From positions 6,696,001-6,760,000 of the forward strand of contig NZ_JAUSUZ010000001.1 of NCBI RefSeq assembly GCF_030813715.1: a stretch of 64,000 bases of DNA, given 5' to 3'. The translations under genes were made by a program, and so were the position numbers. Below the pieces are notes generated by a model. That model was not told the DNA's origin. It saw only the letters and a list, made by a program, of their open reading frames with translations, and did no database searches. Positions 32,673 to 41,220 of the stretch are shown piece after piece. Numbering within the stretch: position 1 is the stretch's first letter; each line of letters begins with the position of its first letter. Source of the stretch: Catenuloplanes indicus (GTDB lineage: Bacteria; Actinomycetota; Actinomycetes; Mycobacteriales; Micromonosporaceae).

Positions 32673-33503
32673 TCATGTGTCTGTATGGTGCATCCAGGTC
32701 CGGGTGCCGAAGTGCGCGCAGGCCCGCGACGCGGTGCGGGCCGCGGCGGCCAGCAGCGACGGGAAGCCGGCGAGCCCGCGCGCCGCGATCCCGAACGTGA
32801 GCGCGCCGTGGAACACGTCGCCGGCGCCGAGCGTGTCCACGACCGTCACCGCGGGCACCGGCACCTCGCCGGACGTGTCGCCGGGTCCCCACCAGCGGAT
32901 CGGGCGCGCGCCGTCGGTGACCGCGAGCCACGGCACGTCGTACCGTCGAAAAGGAAAGTCGGCCGAGGCCGCGAGCACGTCGACCAGTGGCAGCAGCCGT
33001 TCGGTGCCGTCCTTCCAGCTGCCCGCGTCCATGATCGTGACGATCCCGCGCCGCCGCGCCTCGGTCAGCGCGGCCTCGGCCAGCGCCGGGTGGTGCCCGT
33101 CCACCTGAAGGGCCGACACCCCGTCAAAGTCAAAATCATCCGGCGGTACGAGGTGCGCGCCGGACGCGTTCGTGGACGCCACGGCCCGCGCGCCGGTCGC
33201 GGCCGTGACCAGGATGCTCGATACCGACGGCGGGCCGTCGTGGTCCGGCGTCAGGTCCCGCACCGCGACCCGGCAGGACGCGAGGTCGGCCCGGATGCCG
33301 CCCGCGAGCGGATGCCGGCCGATGCCGGTGAGCAGCGTCGCGGTGCCGCCGAGGTGGGCGAACGTGACGGCCGCGTTGGTGGCCGGGCCGCCCGCGGCGA
33401 CGGTCTGCCGCAGCGCGGTCACCTTCTCGTTCGCACCGGGCACCCGGGTCACCGACTGGATCACGTCGAGCGTGCACAGACCTGCGAAGACGGCGTGGGC
33501 CAC
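32673..33503 (-). CDS. PfkB-family carbohydrate kinase
   Basis: 276 residues from GTG 33503 (VAHAVFAGLCTLD). PfkB signature 1 is GGPATNAAVTFAHLGG (about 40-55), and signature 2 with the catalytic aspartate is DTLGAGDVFHGAL (about 221-233). It phosphorylates a sugar or nucleoside with ATP; the specificity is not evident. Length is at the short end of the family. It lies in the same direction as the regulator downstream. Confidence 0.87.
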   Translation of the reverse strand: MAHAVFAGLCTLDVIQSVTRVPGANEKVTALRQTVAAGGPATNAAVTFAHLGGTATLLTGIGRHPLAGGIRADLASCRVAVRDLTPDHDGPPSVSSILVTAATGARAVASTNASGAHLVPPDDFDFDGVSALQVDGHHPALAEAALTEARRRGIVTIMDAGSWKDGTERLLPLVDVLAASADFPFRRYDVPWLAVTDGARPIRWWGPGDTSGEVPVPAVTVVDTLGAGDVFHGALTFGIAARGLAGFPSLLAAAARTASRACAHFGTRTWMHHTDT

Positions 33504-33514
33504 ACCTGCGCACC

Positions 33515-33727
33515 CTACGGCCTGGGACGGCACCCGCAGTAGCAGGGCGTGCCGGGCGCCGGGCGATACCACGTGCGGGACGCCCATGGCCGCCGCGGCG
33601 CGAACGAGCGGCGCGGCACCGGCGGCGCATCATCGTCGATCGGCGTCGCGGCGGACGGCGTCCACGGCTCGTACTCGTCGCCACTGAAAGGGGTCACCGC
33701 GCTCACCTCCGCGTCCAGGAAGAACAC
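33515..33727 (-). CDS. Small hypothetical protein
   Basis: 70 residues from a GTG at 33727, ending 11 bases before the start of the PfkB gene. The N-terminal half is acidic (DAEVSAVTPFSGDEYEPW), and the C-terminal end is basic with a CYCGCRPRP cysteine cluster. No ribosome binding site is seen. It might be a real small protein cotranscribed with the kinase, or a chance ORF. Confidence 0.38.
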   Translation of the reverse strand: MFFLDAEVSAVTPFSGDEYEPWTPSAATPIDDDAPPVPRRSFAPRRPWASRTWYRPAPGTPCYCGCRPRP

Positions 33728-33871
33728 TCACAGTCTGTAAGTGCGAGCCCGGCAGCGCCCACCGCAGCGGCTGCCGCGAAGGCGACATGGCGACATGTGG
33801 ACACTCGCAGCATTTCCACGAGCCGGCGCGTGACAGGGTGACCCGTTCTTCACGCCGACAGGAGCGCGCCG

Positions 33872-34381
33872 ATGGCTGACCCCCCTCCCGAGGAGTTCGC
33901 GGAGCTGTATCGCGGGCACTTCCACCGGCTCGCCGTGCAGCTCTACGCGTACCTCGGAGATCACGCGGAGGCCCAGGACCTGACGCAGGAGGCGTTCGTC
34001 CGCGCGCTGGAGCGGTGGGACACGATCAGCGGGTACGACGATCGCGCCGCCTGGGTCCGCCGGGTCGCCTGGAACCTGGCCACCAGTCGGCTGCGCCGCG
34101 TCCAGATCGCGTTCCGGCACCTGGCGCGGCAGCGTGAGCAGCACGTCGCCGGCCCGGAGCCGGATCACGTCGACCTGGTCCGCGCGCTCGCCACGCTGCC
34201 CGGCCGGCAGCGGCGCGCGCTGGTCCTGCACTACCTCGGCGGCCTGAGCACGGCGGAGATCGCGGTGCAGGAGAGCGTGGCCGAGGGCACGGTCCGCTCC
34301 TGGCTGACCCGCGGTCGGACCGCGCTCGCCGCCCGGCTCGACGACCCGATCCTGATCCTGCCGGAGGTGCGCCATGGCTGA
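33872..34381 (+). CDS. SigE-family ECF sigma factor
   Basis: 169 residues from ATG 33872, with AGGAG upstream. Region 2 is LYRGHFHRLAVQLYAYLG then EAQDLTQEAFVRALERW (about 12-49), and region 4 is LPGRQRRALVLHYLGGLSTAEIA (about 109-131) with the recognition helix VAEGTVRSWLTRGR. It is only distantly similar to the sigma factor at 17 kb. It overlaps the next gene by 8 bases, so both are translated together. Confidence 0.9.
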   Translation: MADPPPEEFAELYRGHFHRLAVQLYAYLGDHAEAQDLTQEAFVRALERWDTISGYDDRAAWVRRVAWNLATSRLRRVQIAFRHLARQREQHVAGPEPDHVDLVRALATLPGRQRRALVLHYLGGLSTAEIAVQESVAEGTVRSWLTRGRTALAARLDDPILILPEVRHG

Positions 34382-35600
34382 TCGCCTGGACGAGGCATTC
34401 GCGCGGTTCGAGGCGTCCGCGACGCCGCTGTTCCGGCCCGCGCCGGTGGCCGCGCTGTCCACGATGGCCCGCGCGCGGCGACGGCGGTGGCCCGGCCTGC
34501 TGGCCGGCGCGCTCGTGCTGCTGGTGGGCGGGCCGGCCGGCGCGCTCGCGGTGGCCGGCGGGGACCTGCGGGGGATCGCACCGGAGCCGCCCGGCATCCC
34601 GAACCGGGAGCATCTGCGGGAGCCGCAGTTCGGCTTCGCGCCCGGCATCGTCTGGACCTACGCGAACGGCAGGTGCGTCGAGACCGGGTGCTGGCCGTCC
34701 CAGCTGGCCTCGTCCGTGGATCAGGGCCGGACCTGGCAGGTCCGGACGGGCGCCGAGGGCTTCCAGGACGCGGAGCTGATCGTCTCCCCGCGCGGCACCG
34801 TCTTCCTGCGCGAACCGGGCGACAGCATCCATCGGGTGCTGCCCGAGACCGGTGCCAGCATCGTGACCGCGGCGCTGCCCGGGCCGCCGGAGCTGCTGCT
34901 GGAGAACGGCGGCGATCTGATCCTGGCGTGCCCGGGCCAGGAGACCTACGGCGGCCCGGACGCGCTCTCCTGCGACCGGCCCGAGGTGACCGACCTGACC
35001 ACGGTCGTCACACCGGCCGTCCCCGGCGGCATGGGCCGCCTCACCCAGCTGGCCCGGGCCGGCGACGGGCGCGTCTGGCTGCTGGGACGCGACCCGGACT
35101 CCGGGACGTTCTGGCTCAGTTCCTCGGCGGACGACGGCGCGACCTGGGACCCGCCGGTGCGCAGGGACGGCGATCCGGCGGGCGTCCGTCTCACGGTCTC
35201 CCCGGTGGACGGCGACGCCTGGGTCGTGGCCGGCGGCCCGGTGCGCGTCTGGCGGCTGACCCACGACGGCGACACGGTGATCGTCGAGGACGGCGACGGC
35301 CGGAGCGTGGCGGATCACGCGGGCGGGGTCGCGGCGGAGGGCGAGAGCACGCAGTTCGACGCGGCGGAGCCGTCGATGGTCCGCGCGCTCGGCCGGGGCG
35401 TGCTCGCCGCCGCGACGCCGGACGCCGGCCTCTGGATCTTCCAGCCGGGCGACGGGCGGATGCCGATCGACGAGGACCTCGCCGCGGTGAGCGTGGACGT
35501 GCTCGCGGACGGCGCGCTGGTCGTCCGGGACGCGGCGGGCCGGTTCGGCATCGGTACCGGCGACGGCTGGGACCGCACCTGGACCTGGTCGGAGCCGTGA
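34374..35600 (+). CDS. Membrane-anchored beta-propeller-like partner of the sigma factor
   Basis: 408 residues. A cytoplasmic stretch of about 38 residues with basic RARRRRW precedes one membrane segment (about 39-62), then a large outer domain. That domain contains repeated strands with SSVDQGRTWQV and SSSADDGATWDPP, the S-x-D-x-G-x-T-W Asp boxes of sialidase/BNR propellers. An early CVETGCW pair may form a disulfide. It pairs with the upstream ECF factor by an 8-base overlap and is a plausible sensor or anti-sigma, although no zinc anti-sigma motif is seen. Confidence 0.78.
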   Translation: MADRLDEAFARFEASATPLFRPAPVAALSTMARARRRRWPGLLAGALVLLVGGPAGALAVAGGDLRGIAPEPPGIPNREHLREPQFGFAPGIVWTYANGRCVETGCWPSQLASSVDQGRTWQVRTGAEGFQDAELIVSPRGTVFLREPGDSIHRVLPETGASIVTAALPGPPELLLENGGDLILACPGQETYGGPDALSCDRPEVTDLTTVVTPAVPGGMGRLTQLARAGDGRVWLLGRDPDSGTFWLSSSADDGATWDPPVRRDGDPAGVRLTVSPVDGDAWVVAGGPVRVWRLTHDGDTVIVEDGDGRSVADHAGGVAAEGESTQFDAAEPSMVRALGRGVLAAATPDAGLWIFQPGDGRMPIDEDLAAVSVDVLADGALVVRDAAGRFGIGTGDGWDRTWTWSEP

Positions 35601-35605
35601 CGGGG

Positions 35606-35632
35606 GCGGGCGGGGCGGTGCGCCCCGCCCGC
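35606..35632. terminator. Bidirectional terminator between convergent genes
   Basis: A perfect 12-bp stem, GCGGGCGGGGCG (35606-35617) with CGCCCCGCCCGC (35621-35632), loop GTG. It fills the 36-base gap between the converging sensor gene and the GH53 gene. Confidence 0.8.
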
Positions 35633-35636
35633 ACGA

Positions 35637-36731
35637 TCAGCTGATCCAGCGCACCGCGGAGTTGAACACGCCGGTCCAGTTGAAGACCGCCATGTTGTCC
35701 CAGCCGTCGCCGGAGTTCTGGATGTCGTGCGGGTCCCAGCCGTTGCCGGGCACCGCGTACCAGGTCGGCTCCCAGTAGAAGACGCCGACCGCACCGCCCG
35801 CCTTCGCCGCGTTCTGCACCGCGGTGAACGCGGCGCCCTGGCCGGCCCAGGTGGCCGGGTACCCCGGGCAGGCGGTGGTGATGCTGTTGCCGGTGCCGTC
35901 CGCGTTGTTCAGCGTGAACGGCGCGGCCGTCTCCGCGAGGACCACCGGCTTGCCGTACCGGCTGATCATGTCCTTGATGACGGTGGTCAGGTTGGTCATC
36001 GTGCCGTGCCAGTTGCAGTAGTACGACAGCGCGGTGATGTCCCAGGGCACGCCGGCCGCGCGGATGCCGTCGTAGAACCAGCGCGCGTTCGCCAGGCTGT
36101 CCGAGTTCGCGGTGTGGATCAGCACCTGGGTGCCCGCGTTGCACGCCTTGACCGCGTTGTAGCCGGACTTCAGCAGCGTGGCGAGCGGGCCGAAGTCGTT
36201 GTTGACGATCCTGCCGTCGTTCCACAGCATGCCGACGTTGATCTCGTTGCCGATCTGGATCGTGTCCGGCGTCGTACCCTGCGCCTTCAGGCTGTTGCAC
36301 AGCCCGTACGTGTGCTGGTAGACGTCCGTGGCCAGCGCGCCGAGCCCGTGGCTCGCCCAGGCCGCCGGTTTGGTCTGCACGCCCGGGTCGGCCCAGGTGT
36401 CCGAGTAGTGGAAGTCGATCAGCAGCGCGAGGCCCTTGGCCTTCACGGTCCGCGCGTAGGCCAGCACCTTCGCCGCGTTGTTGTAGCCGCTCACCGGATT
36501 CACCCACACCCGGAGCCGGATGTAGTTGACGCCCGCGCCGGCCAGGATGTCCAGCGGGTCGGCCGGCACGCCGGCGGCCGTGTAGTACCGCGCACCGAGA
36601 TCGGTGGCGCGTTGCAGCGTGGAGACGTCCGCGCCGCGCATGGACAGCGTGCTCGCCTGCGCCGGTGACGCGACCCCGGCCAGCACGGCGGCACCGAGCA
36701 CGGTCGCGGCGAGGGCGGATCGCAACGACAT
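35637..36731 (-). CDS. Secreted GH53 arabinogalactan endo-beta-1,4-galactanase
   Basis: 364 residues from ATG 36731 with GGAGG at 36736-36740; an upstream in-frame start (36875) would run through the operators and is rejected. A signal peptide ends near PAQA-S (about 27). The GH53 barrel starts at MRGADVSTLQ. The catalytic acid/base is in QIGNEINVG, and the nucleophile in VVLAETAAP. Conserved WADPG and FHYSD motifs support the assignment. It cuts the beta-1,4-galactan backbone of pectic type I arabinogalactan outside the cell. It should act with a beta-galactosidase-type enzyme such as the GH2 protein at 1.9 kb. Confidence 0.94.
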   Translation of the reverse strand: MSLRSALAATVLGAAVLAGVASPAQASTLSMRGADVSTLQRATDLGARYYTAAGVPADPLDILAGAGVNYIRLRVWVNPVSGYNNAAKVLAYARTVKAKGLALLIDFHYSDTWADPGVQTKPAAWASHGLGALATDVYQHTYGLCNSLKAQGTTPDTIQIGNEINVGMLWNDGRIVNNDFGPLATLLKSGYNAVKACNAGTQVLIHTANSDSLANARWFYDGIRAAGVPWDITALSYYCNWHGTMTNLTTVIKDMISRYGKPVVLAETAAPFTLNNADGTGNSITTACPGYPATWAGQGAAFTAVQNAAKAGGAVGVFYWEPTWYAVPGNGWDPHDIQNSGDGWDNMAVFNWTGVFNSAVRWIS

Positions 36732-36764
36732 GGAGCCTCCTCGATTGAAGCTTTTCGATGGCTT

Positions 36765-36776
36765 GTGAGCGCTCAC
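36765..36776 (-). promoter_or_regulatory. LacI-type operator 1 upstream of GH53
   Basis: A perfect 12-bp palindrome GTGAGCGCTCAC, 34 bases upstream of the GH53 start codon. It has the CG-centred core of LacI/GalR-family operators such as actinobacterial CebR/CelR boxes. Position between promoter and gene suits repression. Confidence 0.75.
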
Positions 36777-36820
36777 GGTAGACCGTCCGGACCAAAACCA
36801 AAAGACCTTCACGGTACGGT

Positions 36821-36832
36821 GGGAGCGCTCAC
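36821..36832 (-). promoter_or_regulatory. LacI-type operator 2 upstream of GH53
   Basis: GGGAGC|GCTCAC, one mismatch from the first operator, centred 56 bp away from it. Two sites about five helical turns apart would allow one tetrameric or two dimeric repressors to block the promoter between them. Confidence 0.72.
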
Positions 36833-36904
36833 AAGCGTGCTCCGAGACCGGCGCCGGGTACCCTCGCCTCCGCACAGTGCACGAACGCGAAGGTGAGGAA
36901 CCCC

Positions 36905-37786
36905 ATGGACGTCGGTTTCATCGGGCTCGGCGGGATGGGCCGGCCGATGGTCGCCAACCTGGTCAAGGCCGGTCACACGGTCCGGGTGTGGAACCGGTCG
37001 CCGGAGCCGGTCGCGGCCTCGGTCGCGGACGGCGCGATCGACGCCGGCTCGCTCGCCGAGGTGTGGCAGGCCGACGTGGTCATCTCCATGCTGGCCGACG
37101 ACGCGTCCGTGCGCGCGGTGCTGCTGGACGACGTGCTGCTGGCCGGCGCGCGGGCCACCGTGCACGTGAACATGGCCACGGTCTCGGTCGCGCTGGCCCG
37201 CGAGGCCGCGGAACTGCACGCCGCGCACGGCATCGGCTACGTCTCCGCGCCGGTGCTCGGCCGGACCGAGGTGGCCGCGGCCGGCGAGCTGAACATCCTG
37301 GCGTCCGGTCCGGCCGCGCTGCGGGAGCGGGTCGAGCCGCTGTTCGCCGCGATGGGCCGGCGCACCTGGCCGCTCGGCGACGGCCCGGAGCAGGCGGTGA
37401 TCACGAAGATCTCGGCGAACTTCATGATCGCGGCGGCGATCGAGTCGATGGGCGAGGCGGCCGCGCTGACCGAGGCGCACGGCGTCGACCCGGGCGCGCT
37501 GATCGAGCTGCTGACGAACAGCATCTTCCCCGGCGTGGTCTACACGGTCTACGGCAACATGATCAAAGAGCGGCGGTACGAGCCGGCGAACTTCCGGCTG
37601 CCGCTCGGGCTCAAGGACGTCACGCTCGGCCTGACCGCCGGCTTCGACGCGCGGGTGCCGATGCCGTTCGCCGGTGTGCTGCGCGACCAGTTCCTGGACG
37701 CGATCGCGCACGGCGACGCGGACCAGGACTGGGGTGCGGTCGCCGAGGTCTCCCGCCGCCGCGCGAACCTGCCCCGCGAGTCCTGA
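36905..37786 (+). CDS. Beta-hydroxyacid dehydrogenase family protein (NAD(P)-dependent)
   Basis: 293 residues from ATG 36905, with AGGTGAGGAA before it. The nucleotide-binding motif is GFIGLGGMGRPMVANLVKAG (about 4-23). The substrate signature region is VLGRTEVAAAGELNI. The catalytic lysine lies in AVITKISANFM (about 166), followed by the cofactor/substrate domain of 6-phosphogluconate dehydrogenase type. It is related to 3-hydroxyisobutyrate and tartronate semialdehyde reductases or imine reductases; the substrate is not clear. It is divergent from the GH53 gene. Confidence 0.85.
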   Translation: MDVGFIGLGGMGRPMVANLVKAGHTVRVWNRSPEPVAASVADGAIDAGSLAEVWQADVVISMLADDASVRAVLLDDVLLAGARATVHVNMATVSVALAREAAELHAAHGIGYVSAPVLGRTEVAAAGELNILASGPAALRERVEPLFAAMGRRTWPLGDGPEQAVITKISANFMIAAAIESMGEAAALTEAHGVDPGALIELLTNSIFPGVVYTVYGNMIKERRYEPANFRLPLGLKDVTLGLTAGFDARVPMPFAGVLRDQFLDAIAHGDADQDWGAVAEVSRRRANLPRES

Positions 37787-37799
37787 GCCGGACGGCCGC

Positions 37800-38570
37800 T
37801 CAGCGGCGGAGGCGGCGGCGCAGCAGCACGGTCGCGGTGCCGGCGACGGCGCCGGCCGCGGCGGTGGCCAGCACCGGCATCAGCGCCTTCCGCCGCTGGG
37901 CACCGCTGGTCCGGGCGAACTCCTGCTGGTCGTTGATGTGCGGGAACGGCTCGTCCGGCGGCGTGGTGCCGAGGAAGTCGCAGAGCGGCTTCCACCCGTC
38001 CGCCACCTCGAAGACCAGCAGGCGGTCGGCCGGCACGGTCGCGATCACCTCCGCCGTGTGCTCGTCGAACAGCCGCGCGAACCGTTCCGCGCCACCGCCC
38101 GGGTCACCGTGGAACGACCGCTGCACGACCAGCCGCTGGGTCATCTCGAAGAACGCGCCCATGTCCGGCCGCAGCCACCCGCCGAGCCGCATCAGCGGCC
38201 CGATCACCGGGTGCCGGGCCTGGCGCAACGCGCGCAGGATGGTGGCGTCCATGCTCCGGTACCAGCGGTACGGGTCACGCACGGTCAGGATCACGCGCGC
38301 GTCCGGGTACGCCTCGACCAGCTCGCGCCAGAACGCCACGCCGGGCCAGTCGAGCGTGCTGTCGAACCCGTCGAAGATCTCCTGCCACGGTGGGTCGACC
38401 GCGCCGTCCGCCGCGTCCGCGGCCTTCGCGGCGGCCAGCCAGCCGCGCGCACGGGACGGCTTCTCCAGCACCGCGAGCATGTGGTAGCACGGCCCGTAGC
38501 CCAGTCGCTCCAGCGCGACCTTCAGCGACGCCGTACCGGTCCGCCCGAATCCCACCCCGATGACCCGCAT
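37800..38570 (-). CDS. Sulfotransferase family protein with C-terminal membrane anchor
   Basis: 256 residues. The N-terminal PAPS-binding motif GVGFGRTGTASLK (about 5-17) and the 3'-phosphate region VILTVRDPYRWYRSM (about 92-106) mark the sulfotransferase fold, of the type often mis-annotated as an epimerase. The last 30 residues (LMPVLATAAAGAVAGTATVL then RRRLRR) form a tail anchor. The acceptor is unknown, perhaps a lipid or glycan at the membrane. Confidence 0.82.
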   Translation of the reverse strand: MRVIGVGFGRTGTASLKVALERLGYGPCYHMLAVLEKPSRARGWLAAAKAADAADGAVDPPWQEIFDGFDSTLDWPGVAFWRELVEAYPDARVILTVRDPYRWYRSMDATILRALRQARHPVIGPLMRLGGWLRPDMGAFFEMTQRLVVQRSFHGDPGGGAERFARLFDEHTAEVIATVPADRLLVFEVADGWKPLCDFLGTTPPDEPFPHINDQQEFARTSGAQRRKALMPVLATAAAGAVAGTATVLLRRRLRR

Positions 38571-38642
38571 GCGTCGGACGCTACGCGCCGTGAGCGTGAC
38601 GCGGATCGATTCGCCTTCTTTATTTCATCGACCGAAAAAGTC

Positions 38643-39308
38643 TCAGTCCGCGGCCGGGTCCTCCTCGACCAGATAACCGTGATCGATCAGCCAGTCGACC
38701 GAGATCTCGTCACCGGCCTCCGGCAGGTAACGGCCGTCCAGTCTGTACTGCAGGCCGAGGCCGGGCTGGCCGAACCAGGGCGCGATCGGGCCGGCCTCGA
38801 CCGTGAACGGGCGCAGCACGCAGTACACGTGGTAGTTGCTCTGCGGCGTGCCCGCGGGCGTGTTCAGGTTCTGCGGCGGCAGCGCCCGCTGGAGGTAGAG
38901 CGTGTCCACCGGTGCGAGGAACCGCCCGCCGTCGTACCCGAACCGGTCGATCCGGCTGCCCGCGATCATGGTCTGCTGGTAGCGGACCGCGACGCCACGC
39001 AGGATCAGGAACCCGTCCTCCGGCGGGTACACCCAGCCCTGCGCCGTACGGTAGCGCGCGGTGAACGCCGCCACGCTCATCCCGCCGAACCGCCGGTACC
39101 CGGTCATCAGCGACTCGGCCGGCTCGCCGTCCGGCAGCTGCTCCGGACCGAGCTCGCCGCGGTCGGCGTAGAAGTCCGCGGTCGGTTCCGCGGCCGGCGG
39201 CGTACCCGGGCGGCAGGGGCCGGCGATCGCGGCGGCGGCCGGCGTCGGTGCGGCGACCGCGACGAGGACGGCCGTGACCACGGCGGTGGCGAGCGAGCGA
39301 ATCTTCAC
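38643..39308 (-). CDS. Secreted TNT-domain protein (NAD+ glycohydrolase-like)
   Basis: 221 residues from GTG 39308, preceded by GGGGG; an upstream ATG would add nine residues. A signal peptide ends in PAAAA. The C-terminal 100 residues match the TNT (tuberculosis necrotizing toxin) domain: FGYDGGRFLAPVDT, ALPPQN, YHVYCVLRPF and VEAGPIAPWFGQPG, then the final QYRLDG. In Mycobacterium tuberculosis CpnT this domain hydrolyses NAD+. Here it is free-standing and exported without any visible channel or ESX genes. No dedicated immunity gene is next to it. The residues of the Gln-containing active site appear in the FGQPG motif. Confidence 0.85.
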   Translation of the reverse strand: MKIRSLATAVVTAVLVAVAAPTPAAAAIAGPCRPGTPPAAEPTADFYADRGELGPEQLPDGEPAESLMTGYRRFGGMSVAAFTARYRTAQGWVYPPEDGFLILRGVAVRYQQTMIAGSRIDRFGYDGGRFLAPVDTLYLQRALPPQNLNTPAGTPQSNYHVYCVLRPFTVEAGPIAPWFGQPGLGLQYRLDGRYLPEAGDEISVDWLIDHGYLVEEDPAAD

Positions 39309-39404
39309 CGGTACCCCCAGACGAAATGTCTCCAAACAGGAGCATTCTGGGCGGCGGTCGGCCGTGATGAGCCGGAATTCGGCAAGATCGCCCCGACCCG
39401 GCCA

Positions 39405-40355
39405 CTAGCGGGTATGGTCCCGGAACGCCGACCGGTACGCGGCCGGGCTGGTCCCCACGGTCCGCCGGAACCGCTCCCGGAACGCGGTCGGCGACCCGAA
39501 CCCGACCTGATCGGCGATCCGGTCCACCGGGTGCCCGGTCGTCTCCAGCAGGTGCTGCGCCCGCCGGACCCGGGCCCGCAGCAGCCACTGCAACGGCGTG
39601 CTGCCCAGCTGCTCGCGGAAGTGCCGGTTCAGCGTGCGCGTGCTCATCCCGGCCTGCCGTGCCATGTCGTCCAGCGTCAGCTCGCGGTGCGCGTGCTCCT
39701 CCAGCCAGCGCAGCAGCGGCTCCAGCTCCGACCCGCGCGGCGTGGCCGGCAGCGGCCCCACGATGAACTGCGCCTGCCCGCCCTCGCGCTCCAGCGGCAT
39801 CACGGACAGCCGCGCCGCGTCCGCCGCCACCGCGGAGCCGTGATCGCGGCGCACCAGGTGCAGGCACAGGTCCAGCCCCGCGGCCGCGCCCGCGGACGTG
39901 AGCAGCTGGCCCTCGTCCACGTAGAGCACGTCCGGGTCGACCGTGATCTCCGGGTGCCGTTCCGCGAGCGTGGCCGCGGCCAGCCAGTGCGTGGTGGCAC
40001 GCCGGCCGTCCAGCAGCCCGGTCCGCGCCAGCACCAGCGCGCCCGAGCAGATCGACGCGATCCGGGTGCCGCGCGCGGCCGCGTCCCGCAGCGCGGTCAG
40101 CGCCGCCGCCGGCACCGGAGCGTCCGGGTCGGCCAGCCCCGGCACGATGATCGTGTCCGCCGTCGCCAGCGCGTCCAGCCCGTGCGGCGCCCGCAGCGTG
40201 AACGCACCGGCCTCGACGTCGCGCGCCGGACCACAGACCAGCACACGGTACGGCGTGCGCCCGTCCGGCAGACGGGTGCGGCCGAACACCTCCAGCGGCG
40301 TCGCGAGATCGAACGGGACGACGCCGTCCAGCGCCAGCACGGCCACCGTATGCAT
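39405..40355 (-). CDS. GlxA-family transcriptional regulator (DJ-1/PfpI plus AraC)
   Basis: 316 residues. The N-terminal 190 residues are a DJ-1/PfpI-like domain (VAVLALDGVVPFDLATPLEVF); the nucleophile-elbow cysteine is in ASICSGALVLA. The C-terminal 100 residues hold two AraC-type helix-turn-helix motifs (LTLDDMARQAGMSTRTLNRHF and VDRIADQVGFGSPTAFRERF). It binds DNA in response to an unknown small molecule. It is divergent from the membrane protein gene at 40487, a likely target. Confidence 0.92.
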   Translation of the reverse strand: MHTVAVLALDGVVPFDLATPLEVFGRTRLPDGRTPYRVLVCGPARDVEAGAFTLRAPHGLDALATADTIIVPGLADPDAPVPAAALTALRDAAARGTRIASICSGALVLARTGLLDGRRATTHWLAAATLAERHPEITVDPDVLYVDEGQLLTSAGAAAGLDLCLHLVRRDHGSAVAADAARLSVMPLEREGGQAQFIVGPLPATPRGSELEPLLRWLEEHAHRELTLDDMARQAGMSTRTLNRHFREQLGSTPLQWLLRARVRRAQHLLETTGHPVDRIADQVGFGSPTAFRERFRRTVGTSPAAYRSAFRDHTR

Positions 40356-40486
40356 GGCTGGAATTCAACCATGCGCGGGTCGGCCGCCCACCGTGTGACC
40401 AGCTGATTCACGGTTGGCGAGAATCCGTTGGAACATGGCAACTTCGCCACTGCCGCGGTGCGCCGGGCACGCCTACCGTCGTCGCG

Positions 40487-40951
40487 GTGACGAAGTTCCT
40501 CCTCGCCGTGCACGTGCTGGCGGCGATCATTGCGATCGGGCCGATCACGGTGGCGGCCAGCATGTTCCCGGCCATGATGCGGCGCGCGCTCGCCGTCCCG
40601 CCGGACCCGCAGGCCGCGTCCTGGGCCCGGCTGCTGCACCGGATCTGCCGCGTCTACGCGGTCGCCGGCGTGGCCGTCCCGGTGTTCGGCCTGGCCACGG
40701 CCAGCAGCCTCGGCGTCCTCACCGACGCGTGGCTACTGGTCTCGATGGCGCTCACCGTGGCCGCGGCCCTGCTGCTGACGCTCGTCGTGCTGCCCCACCA
40801 GGCCGCGCTGACCGCCGGCCTGGACGCGCCGGAGCCACCGGCCGGCCGCGCGATCCCCCGGCTGGCGATGGTCACCGGCATGTTCAACCTGCTCTGGGCG
40901 GTCGTCACGGTGCTGATGATCGTCCGGCCCGGCTCGACCACGGGGGCGTGA
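40487..40951 (+). CDS. DUF2269-like membrane protein
   Basis: 154 residues with four predicted membrane helices (about 5-25, 52-75, 80-103 and 128-147). The motif AVHVLAAIIAIGPITVAASMFP near the N-terminus (read in two parts) resembles DUF2269-type small membrane proteins. Function is unknown. It overlaps the next small membrane-protein gene by GTGA and lies divergent from the GlxA-type regulator. Confidence 0.75.
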   Translation: MTKFLLAVHVLAAIIAIGPITVAASMFPAMMRRALAVPPDPQAASWARLLHRICRVYAVAGVAVPVFGLATASSLGVLTDAWLLVSMALTVAAALLLTLVVLPHQAALTAGLDAPEPPAGRAIPRLAMVTGMFNLLWAVVTVLMIVRPGSTTGA

Positions 40952-41196
40952 CCATGGCACGCCCGCTGCGCTTCGCGGCGGCGGTCGAGGCACTGTCGCT
41001 GCTGGTGCTGCTGCTCAACCTGGCCACCGTGCACATCGACGCGGTCGCGTCCCTGACGGGCCCGATCCACGGCTGCGCCTACCTCTTCGTCATCATCGCC
41101 GCGTTCCGGCTACCCGGCCTCACCCGCGCCGGCCGGCTCCGCTCGCTCGTACCGGGGATCGGTGGTCTTCTGGTCCTGCGGGCCGGATCGACCTGA
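40948..41196 (+). CDS. DUF3817-like small membrane protein
   Basis: 82 residues from GTG 40948, which overlaps the previous stop (an ATG at 40954 is an alternative). Three hydrophobic segments fill the protein (VEALSLLVLLLNLATV, TGPIHGCAYLFVIIAAF and the last 20 residues), with HG and GPIHG motifs reminiscent of DUF3817. It is probably cotranscribed with the preceding gene. Function unknown. Confidence 0.7.
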   Translation: MTMARPLRFAAAVEALSLLVLLLNLATVHIDAVASLTGPIHGCAYLFVIIAAFRLPGLTRAGRLRSLVPGIGGLLVLRAGST

Positions 41197-41220
41197 GACC
41201 AGCGTTAGAGCGGACCCGCC

